NCBI GenBank assembly: GCA_000380225.1
Contig: KB904821.1
Span: 1,602,830 to 1,666,829 of the forward strand
Direction: 5' to 3'
DNA length: 64,000 nt
From: a filamentous cyanobacterium ESFC-1
GTDB taxonomy: Bacteria > Cyanobacteriota > Cyanobacteriia > Cyanobacteriales > Spirulinaceae
Of this stretch, positions 59,242-64,000 are shown piece by piece. Every line of letters begins with the position of its first letter. Position 1 is the first letter of the stretch. The position numbers were made by a program, and so were the translations under genes. The notes beneath the pieces were generated by a model. That model was not told the DNA's origin and made no database searches. It was given only the letters and a program-made list of their open reading frames with translations.

Positions 59242-60711
59242 TTACATTTCTTTGACCAAAGCAGGGTTGTGTTTATAAGTCATGCGAGACACCACCACAA
59301 ACACAATTAACCCCAGTAAAGGACAAATCAGCGTCGGAAAGCCGTCAAAATCTGCGGTGAAAATATTATTGGGAATATAAAGCAGGGTGTTATCCATGCC
59401 GAAAGTCGTCGGGATTAAGGCAAACGCGGTTAAACGGGTCACTGTTCCGGTAATAATACAAGCGATCGCGCCTTCGCGAGTAGCTTTCGGCCAATACAAT
59501 CCCCCGGCTAAGGGAACTAACAACCCTGCAAAACCGAGATCGAAAGCCAACACTAATAAAATCCCCGTTTGCGGGACGAGGACGGCAAAAATAACCCCCA
59601 AAGTGGTCATCACCGCCGCCATAATGCGGGTAATGAGAAGGAGGCGATCGCCCCCGGCATTATGGTCATCGTGGCGAATACCGATAATATTGTGGGCAAT
59701 GACCGACGATGTACCTAAAATCGCCCCGTCTGCGGTGGAAAGAGAAGCCGAGAGAATCGCCACAATCACCAGCAATCCCAAAGCCGGGGGAACAACTCCC
59801 CGCAGTAAAGCGAAAAACAACTGACCATCTGCGGCAACTCCGGCAGTTTCTAAAATGGTCGGTGTAGACAAAGCCAGAATCGAGAAAGGCACACCGATCA
59901 ACACCGTCCCTGCCGAACCAATAAAACAAGCCCTTTGTGCGGTTTCTGGGCTTTCGGCAGCGAAGACCCGCGCCATAAAGTCAATGGCGACAATATCTCC
60001 TAAACCGAGGGCTAACAAACTCCCCCAATTAATCGCCGCCCCTGCCGCCGGGTCAGTGAGTTGTTCAAACGCCAACGGCCCCATACCTTCAGGAATGGTA
60101 AAGCCGTAGTTAAACGCAATATAACCCATTAAACACAACGTCCCCAGAAACGCGATCGCGACTTGAATTGCATCGGTATAAGCCACCGCAAATAAACCCC
60201 CACTGGCGGTGTACATCAACACCACAATGGCAATCATCATCACCCCGGCAAGATAGGTTGTACCGAGGAAAGCTTCAAACAAAAAGCCCCCAGCGACTAA
60301 GTTTCCCGCCAGGAGAAAGGCAAAGCTTAATACCATAATCACTGAAGCCAGCCTTTCGGTAATCGGGCCGTACTTCACCCGATAAAAATCTGGTAAGGTA
60401 ATCAAACCCATGCGATTCATCGGTTTGGCAAAAAATAATGCCGTCATAAACAAGCACATTGCCAAGCCCAACGGTAAAGCCGCCCCTGCCCAAAAGCCAA
60501 ATTGAACTACCAATTCCGAGTTGCCCAAAGTGGCGTTAGAATCAACTGATTGGGCCATCAAGGTCGCCGCAGCTAAGGGTAATACCAAACCGCGGCCTGC
60601 GACTAGATAATTGACGCTATCGCCTTTAATCTGTTTGGCCGCCCAAATGCCAACCCCCAAGGTGGCAAATAGGAAGAGAATAATCCCCCAAAAATATATG
60701 GTATCAATCAT
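59242..60711 (-). CDS. sodium:solute symporter (SSS family) under guanidine-I riboswitch
   Basis: A 489-residue transporter with about 13 membrane helices. SSS features are NYLVAGRGLVLPLAAATLMA (TM1-2), GLITLPDFYRVKYGPITERL, VLMYTASGGLFAVAYTDAIQ and LSASLSTADGAILGTSSVIA with the sodium-site Ser-Thr. The family brings in sugars, amino acids, urea, carboxylates and other organic solutes with Na+. A guanidine-I aptamer sits in its leader, so the cargo may be guanidinium or a compound that rises with it. No other gene follows in the transcript before the terminator-like repeat. Substrate assignment is inference. Confidence 0.92.
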   Translation of the reverse strand: MIDTIYFWGIILFLFATLGVGIWAAKQIKGDSVNYLVAGRGLVLPLAAATLMAQSVDSNATLGNSELVVQFGFWAGAALPLGLAMCLFMTALFFAKPMNRMGLITLPDFYRVKYGPITERLASVIMVLSFAFLLAGNLVAGGFLFEAFLGTTYLAGVMMIAIVVLMYTASGGLFAVAYTDAIQVAIAFLGTLCLMGYIAFNYGFTIPEGMGPLAFEQLTDPAAGAAINWGSLLALGLGDIVAIDFMARVFAAESPETAQRACFIGSAGTVLIGVPFSILALSTPTILETAGVAADGQLFFALLRGVVPPALGLLVIVAILSASLSTADGAILGTSSVIAHNIIGIRHDDHNAGGDRLLLITRIMAAVMTTLGVIFAVLVPQTGILLVLAFDLGFAGLLVPLAGGLYWPKATREGAIACIITGTVTRLTAFALIPTTFGMDNTLLYIPNNIFTADFDGFPTLICPLLGLIVFVVVSRMTYKHNPALVKEM

Positions 60712-60779
60712 CGCGATCGCTCCTTTGATTGGTGTTCTCTGTTGAATGGGTCAGACTGCTTTTTGGGAATACAATTAAG

Positions 60780-60830
60780 AAAGCCCAAGGAGCAGACGAC
60801 TGTTACCATCGCCTGAATCTCCCGGGCTTT
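60780..60830 (-). terminator. expression-platform terminator of the guanidine-I riboswitch
   Basis: On the minus strand AAAGCCCGGGAG (60830 to 60819) can pair with CTCCTTGGGCTTT (60792 to 60780). It uses the 3' part of the aptamer, so ligand binding would prevent it. The following U-run is weak (CTTAATT). Confidence 0.7.
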
Positions 60831-60912
60831 TATCCCGCCGTGGAACTACTGTTGTAGTAGCCTGCTTCTCTCGGACCTGCCATTTAAATTTGTCTTTAAA
60901 TCGGAACCCTAG
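60815..60912 (-). promoter_or_regulatory. guanidine-I riboswitch (ykkC class I)
   Basis: The minus strand reads CTAGGGTTCCGA (60912 to 60901), a variable stem, GGTCCGAGAG, a second variable stem (CTACTACAACAGTAG), and then ACGGCGGGATAAAAGCCCGG then GAGATTC. These are the invariant blocks of the guanidine-I aptamer. It is about 100 bp upstream of the symporter start. Guanidine binding usually turns expression on. Confidence 0.96.
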
Positions 60913-61126
60913 AAGCTTTTATTAAAATCATTGAATAGTTGTTATTTAACAAGGTTTAGAATTTTAAACAGTAATGAAAATTACAAAAACTTTCCTAATT
61001 TGAGAAATATTTGTTATCATTCCTTGACATCAGGAATCGTTGCTGTAGCCCACTCGCAGCCAGAAGTATCATTTTCCTTCGTCGTTAGCAATAAATAGTT
61101 TACTCGCTTTTCTCACATAATTTTCG

Positions 61127-62293
61127 ATGATTCAACAATTTATAAACTTAAGACAAAATAACATCTTTCGCTGGTTTAACTTAACCTTAAGTAGCTTACT
61201 AATACTCAGTTTAACCGCTTGTAGTCGCCCGACTCAAGTATTAGCCCAAGACCGAATGTTTCTCGACTTAACTGTTGAGTTTATCGACGAATATCAAATC
61301 CCCAAAACCAAATTTGCTCAAACCCCCGTCGGCGGCTTATCTGCCATCACCTACGACCGCAACACGGGCAATTTTTACATCCTTTCCGATGACCGTTCTC
61401 AAAATGCGCCAGCCCGCTTTTATACCTTTGCCCTAAAAATTCAACCAGAGGGTTTTCAAGCCGTCGAAATTCAAGATGTCACTTTCCTGAAAAACGCCAA
61501 TAACGAGTCATTTCCCCCCGGCAGTCTCGACCCCGAAGGCCTCGCCCTTTCCCCCCGCAACACCCTTTTTCTGTCCAGTGAGGGCATCCCTAGCCAAGAA
61601 ATCAACCCCTTTATTGCAGAATTTGACCTCGAAACCGGGCAACAAGTCAAAAATCTGCGTATTCCCCAACGTTATCTCCTCAACACCCCCGAAGAACAAG
61701 AAAACGTCCCCCGTGGCGTTCAAGAAAACCTCGGCTTTGAAGCCCTCACCTTGGGGATTGTCAGCGTCGCCCCCCAAGACCCCTTTCGTCTCTTTGTCGC
61801 CCCCGAAGGGGCATTAATTCAAGAACAAGACGCAGAAAACCGCCTGCGCTTACTGCATTACCTCATCAACCCCATCGGCCCCCCAGTCCTGCTTTCAGAA
61901 AACCTCTATCTGCTTGATTCTGCCCCAGAAGGCACCATTAGCAACGGTTTGACCGAATTAATCGCCCTCGACCGCGAAGGCTTCTTATTAAGCCTAGAAC
62001 GCACCTTTGGCCTCGCAGGGGCAGGGGCCAAACTCTTTCAAATCGCCACCGGAGACGCAACCGATACCCTCCAGTATCCCCTCCTCAACGGCGACATCAG
62101 CGACATAAAACCCCTCCGCAAAAAGCTTTTACTCGATTTGCGCGATCTCGGTATTCCCCTCGATAACCTTGAAGGAATGACCCTCGGCCCCAGACTACCT
62201 GATGGTAGTTCTACCCTACTCTTGATCAGCGATGATAATTTTAGTGACAACCAAGTGACGCAACTGCTGTTATTTAAGCTGATTGAGAACTAA
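61127..62293 (+). CDS. phytase-like esterase lipoprotein (PF13449 type)
   Basis: A 388-residue protein. The N-terminal signal ends in the lipobox LTAC (LLILSLTACSRP), so it should be lipid-anchored. The body is a beta-propeller of the esterase-like phytase family: PVGGLSAITYDRNTGNFYIL, SDDRSQNAPARFYTF, GSLDPEGLALSPRNTLFLSS and LEGMTLGPRLPDGSSTLLLI followed by SDDNF. The repeated S/DDN metal ligands suit a phosphatase or esterase acting outside the cytoplasm, probably to obtain phosphate. It is divergent from the symporter. A heptamer repeat begins at its stop codon. Confidence 0.88.
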   Translation: MIQQFINLRQNNIFRWFNLTLSSLLILSLTACSRPTQVLAQDRMFLDLTVEFIDEYQIPKTKFAQTPVGGLSAITYDRNTGNFYILSDDRSQNAPARFYTFALKIQPEGFQAVEIQDVTFLKNANNESFPPGSLDPEGLALSPRNTLFLSSEGIPSQEINPFIAEFDLETGQQVKNLRIPQRYLLNTPEEQENVPRGVQENLGFEALTLGIVSVAPQDPFRLFVAPEGALIQEQDAENRLRLLHYLINPIGPPVLLSENLYLLDSAPEGTISNGLTELIALDREGFLLSLERTFGLAGAGAKLFQIATGDATDTLQYPLLNGDISDIKPLRKKLLLDLRDLGIPLDNLEGMTLGPRLPDGSSTLLLISDDNFSDNQVTQLLLFKLIEN

Positions 62294-62370
62294 TGGTTGT
62301 TGGTTGTTGGTTGTTGGTTGTTGGTTATTGGTTATTGGTTGTTGGTTATTGGTTATTGGTTATTGGTATA
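62293..62370. repeat. heptamer tandem repeat array (TTGGTTG/TTGGTTA)
   Basis: About 11 units between the phytase-like gene and cpcT. The open frame through it (MRTNGCWLLVVGCW type) is not coding; the cpcT start is downstream. Confidence 0.85.
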
Positions 62371-62432
62371 AACTAAAATTGACTCATTTTAAAGTTGTTA
62401 ATTGTACATTTAACAAATCACAAAAGTTAAAA

Positions 62433-63029
62433 ATGTCTCACGCCACCGATATTAGAACATTGGCCCAATGGATGGCCGCAGATTTTAGCAATCAAGCTCA
62501 AGCCTTTGAAAACCCGCCCTTTTTCGCTCATATTCGTGTTTGTATGCGACCTCTACCCCTAGATGTTCTCGATGGGGTTAGTTTTTTAGTTGAACAAGCC
62601 TATGATTATGCGCTGAATTTTCCCTATCGTTTGCGGGCTTTGAAACTCATTCCAGTTAATGGCCACATTGAAATTGAAAACTACATTGTCAAAAACGATA
62701 AAGACTTTTACGGGGCAACTCGCGACCTCCAACGTTTGCATCAAGTCAAAGCCGAAAATTTAGAAAAATTATGCGGCTGCAATATGGTTGTGGAGTGGAC
62801 AGGACTGAGTTTTAAAGGACAAGTAGAAGCCGGAAAAAACTGTCGCGTGGTTCGCAAAGGTAAAGAAACTTACCTTGATAGTACCTTTGAAATTGACAGC
62901 GAAAAGTTTATTAGTCTCGATCGCGGTCGCGATTTGGATACCGATGAACACCTCTGGGGGTCAATTGCCGGGCCTTTTTATTTTGTGCGTTGGGCGAATT
63001 TTGCTGATGAGGTGAAAATCCCAGTTTAA
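62433..63029 (+). CDS. cpcT: phycobilin chromophore lyase CpcT/CpeT
   Basis: A 198-residue T-type lyase. It attaches phycocyanobilin or phycoerythrobilin to the Cys near position 153/155 of beta phycocyanin or phycoerythrin. Family blocks are TLAQWMAADFSNQAQAFENP, PFFAHIRVCMRPLP, YRLRALKLIP and GCNMVVEWTG, then GSIAGPFYFVRWANF at the end. The ATG at 62433 after AAAAGTTAAAA gives a normal length; the longer frame from 62283 is the heptamer array. No phycobiliprotein gene is in the window. CpcT versus CpeT cannot be told from sequence alone. Confidence 0.93.
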   Translation: MSHATDIRTLAQWMAADFSNQAQAFENPPFFAHIRVCMRPLPLDVLDGVSFLVEQAYDYALNFPYRLRALKLIPVNGHIEIENYIVKNDKDFYGATRDLQRLHQVKAENLEKLCGCNMVVEWTGLSFKGQVEAGKNCRVVRKGKETYLDSTFEIDSEKFISLDRGRDLDTDEHLWGSIAGPFYFVRWANFADEVKIPV

Positions 63030-63051
63030 GCTTTTATTACCCTGTCAAAAA

Positions 63052-63083
63052 AAGCAAAGGCGGACAAAAGTCTACCTTTGCTT
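63052..63083. terminator. bidirectional hairpin between cpcT and bcp
   Basis: AAGCAAAGG at 63052-63060 pairs with CCTTTGCTT at 63075-63083, with A-run before and AAAAT after, between convergent genes. Confidence 0.7.
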
Positions 63084-63105
63084 AAAATCTTGCTAAACTT
63101 GATAA

Positions 63106-63540
63106 TTAACCCATCATTGCCAAGATATCTTGAGCATGAGAATCGGTTTTCACCGCAGCATCGACATGGGAAATCATACCCTTGTCATCAATAATGTAGG
63201 TGACGCGCTTGGAATAACCGCCTCCCTCAACATCATACGCCTTGGTGATTGCACCATCTTTGTCCGCAAGAAGCGTAAACGGTAAGCCGTATTTTTCTTT
63301 AAACTGTTTGTGGGAGGTTTCGTCATCCATGCTGACCCCCAAAACGACCATATCTTTTGCTTGATACTGCTCGTAGTTGTCCCGGAAGCTTTGGGCTTCT
63401 TTGGTACAACCGGGGGTGTCATCCTTGGGATAGAAATATAAAACAACAACTTTGCCAGCAAAATCTTTTAACGAAACCGTGTTTCCTTGGTCGTCAGTGG
63501 TTGTGAAATTGGGCGCTTGAATTCCTGAAGTTAAAGCCAT
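63106..63540 (-). CDS. bcp: thioredoxin-dependent peroxiredoxin Bcp/PrxQ
   Basis: A 144-residue peroxiredoxin of the Bcp/PrxQ class. The peroxidatic Cys is in YFYPKDDTPGCTKEAQSFRD (near residue 44). The resolving Cys five residues on, found in most PrxQ, is replaced here (CTKEAQ, no second Cys), so it should use an external thiol, as one-Cys members do. ATSHKQFKEKYGLPFTLLAD-type sequence (SHKQFKEKYGLPFTLLAD) is typical. It reduces hydrogen and lipid peroxides. The protein is cytosolic. Convergent with cpcT. Confidence 0.95.
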   Translation of the reverse strand: MALTSGIQAPNFTTTDDQGNTVSLKDFAGKVVVLYFYPKDDTPGCTKEAQSFRDNYEQYQAKDMVVLGVSMDDETSHKQFKEKYGLPFTLLADKDGAITKAYDVEGGGYSKRVTYIIDDKGMISHVDAAVKTDSHAQDILAMMG

Positions 63541-63642
63541 TGTTCTAAAAAACTGTATTGATTAACGTCAAATCTGCGGTCTGTCTTCAGAAATTTTACA
63601 ATATTTTACAAACACCATAATTTTATTTTGTCTCAAACCACA

Positions 63643-64000
63643 ATGACCCCGGCTCAAACTTCCGAACTCAACTCCGTTGCCTATTCCGATCGCGCCATTA
63701 CCCGCGCCAATCGCGCTCTGAGGTGTCTTCCCTTTCGTTTACCCCTTTTTGCCACCATGCGGGATACCAGTGTCTCCCTCGCCGCGATCGCGGGGTCTGA
63801 GGGCATTCAAAATCAATATACCGAACGCTCCCTCCCCGAACTTTTAGCCGAAAACGATTTAACCTGGCTGATTCAAGTGGGAGTGTTGCGTCGAGAAGTA
63901 GACGGCCAGGGTATTACCGATAGTTTCCGCCTGACTCCCCTCGGTCGTCAATGCGTCGCTCAAGCTGTTGCGAATGGGGGTGTTTTTCCCCCTGCGACTT
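63643..64000 (+). CDS. Npun_F0494-like cyanobacterial protein, cut by the right edge
   Basis: The ATG at 63643 opens 119 codons to the window end. The start MTPAQTSELNSVAYSDRAIT, then RANRALRCLPFRLPLF and SFRLTPLGRQCVAQAV with LTWLIQVGVLRREVDGQGIT, resemble the Npun_F0494 family as I recall it. That family is conserved in cyanobacteria and of unknown function. A winged-helix-like end (VLRREVDGQG) is suggested by pattern. The C-terminal part is outside the window. Divergent from bcp, 102 bp apart. Confidence 0.6.
   Translation, partial: MTPAQTSELNSVAYSDRAITRANRALRCLPFRLPLFATMRDTSVSLAAIAGSEGIQNQYTERSLPELLAENDLTWLIQVGVLRREVDGQGITDSFRLTPLGRQCVAQAVANGGVFPPAT

Larger units (their letters stand above)
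60712..61126. other. 415-bp divergent spacer with the riboswitch
   Basis: It contains the riboswitch leader (60780-60912). The stretch 60913-61126 is AT-rich and should hold the two divergent promoters. Nothing else was recognised. Confidence 0.6.

Overview
The window is a stretch of cyanobacterial chromosome. The sequence is dotted with the HIP1 octamer GCGATCGC, and it carries a complete kaiABC clock operon, a CpcT/CpeT phycobilin lyase, a HetZ-family protein, a cyanobacterial-type chorismate lyase, the arginine dihydrolase/ornithine cyclodeaminase ArgZ (AgrE) and a long cyanobacterial RibBA. The HetZ-type gene and the heavy load of short tandem repeats suggest a filamentous, Oscillatoriales-like organism. 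That placement is inference; no rRNA or tRNA gene was seen. Layout: 1-9.7 kb holds mostly housekeeping genes (HetZ-related protein, YciO/YrdC-type protein, LarC, a proline-rich anchored protein, a methyltransferase, an acidic-repeat lipoprotein, DUF4126, HisA, an HD metalloprotein). 9.7-11.4 kb is an AT-rich, HIP1-free three-gene cassette (ParA ATPase, a protein with two ribbon-helix-helix-like segments, and an Mrr-like nuclease candidate) placed behind ribBA. 13-16 kb holds ribBA, an ABC ATPase and TspO, with two non-autonomous elements whose ends look like IS200/IS605 ends. 16-23 kb holds an LCP ligase, a Phd/VapC toxin-antitoxin pair, chorismate lyase, MutL and a small gene with an in-frame stop. 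23-32 kb holds a Ser/Thr kinase with WD40 repeats, a repeat-dense spacer, an EF-G paralogue, a TPR protein, a lipoprotein and a double phosphoglycerate-mutase-type protein. 32.3-34.8 kb is a complete group II intron with its reverse transcriptase, lying in the leader of the mutase gene. 35-42 kb holds an NmrA-like reductase, a Lon-N protein, argZ and kaiCBA. 42-49.7 kb holds two histidine kinases (one divergent from kaiA), a GIY-YIG protein and several small genes. 50-64 kb holds a GH116 glucosidase, a shortened tail-collar protein, a GntR-PuuE allantoinase operon, a lipid kinase, a phospholipase-D-like protein, an SSS symporter behind a guanidine-I riboswitch, a phytase-esterase lipoprotein, CpcT, a Bcp peroxiredoxin and an Npun_F0494-like gene cut by the right edge. 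How the genes work together: nitrogen handling recurs, with ArgZ releasing ammonia from arginine, PuuE opening allantoin, and a guanidine-responsive transporter. The clock operon faces a large hybrid kinase. Between genes the DNA is unusually rich in repeats: 7-bp-period tandem arrays, at least five dispersed families of 30-190 bp, and terminator-like AACCCCGG hairpins. The most unusual items are the guanidine-I riboswitch/symporter unit, the ParA-RHH-nuclease cassette, the intron lodged just upstream of a Shine-Dalgarno sequence, and the IS200/IS605-like mini-elements with covarying hairpins.
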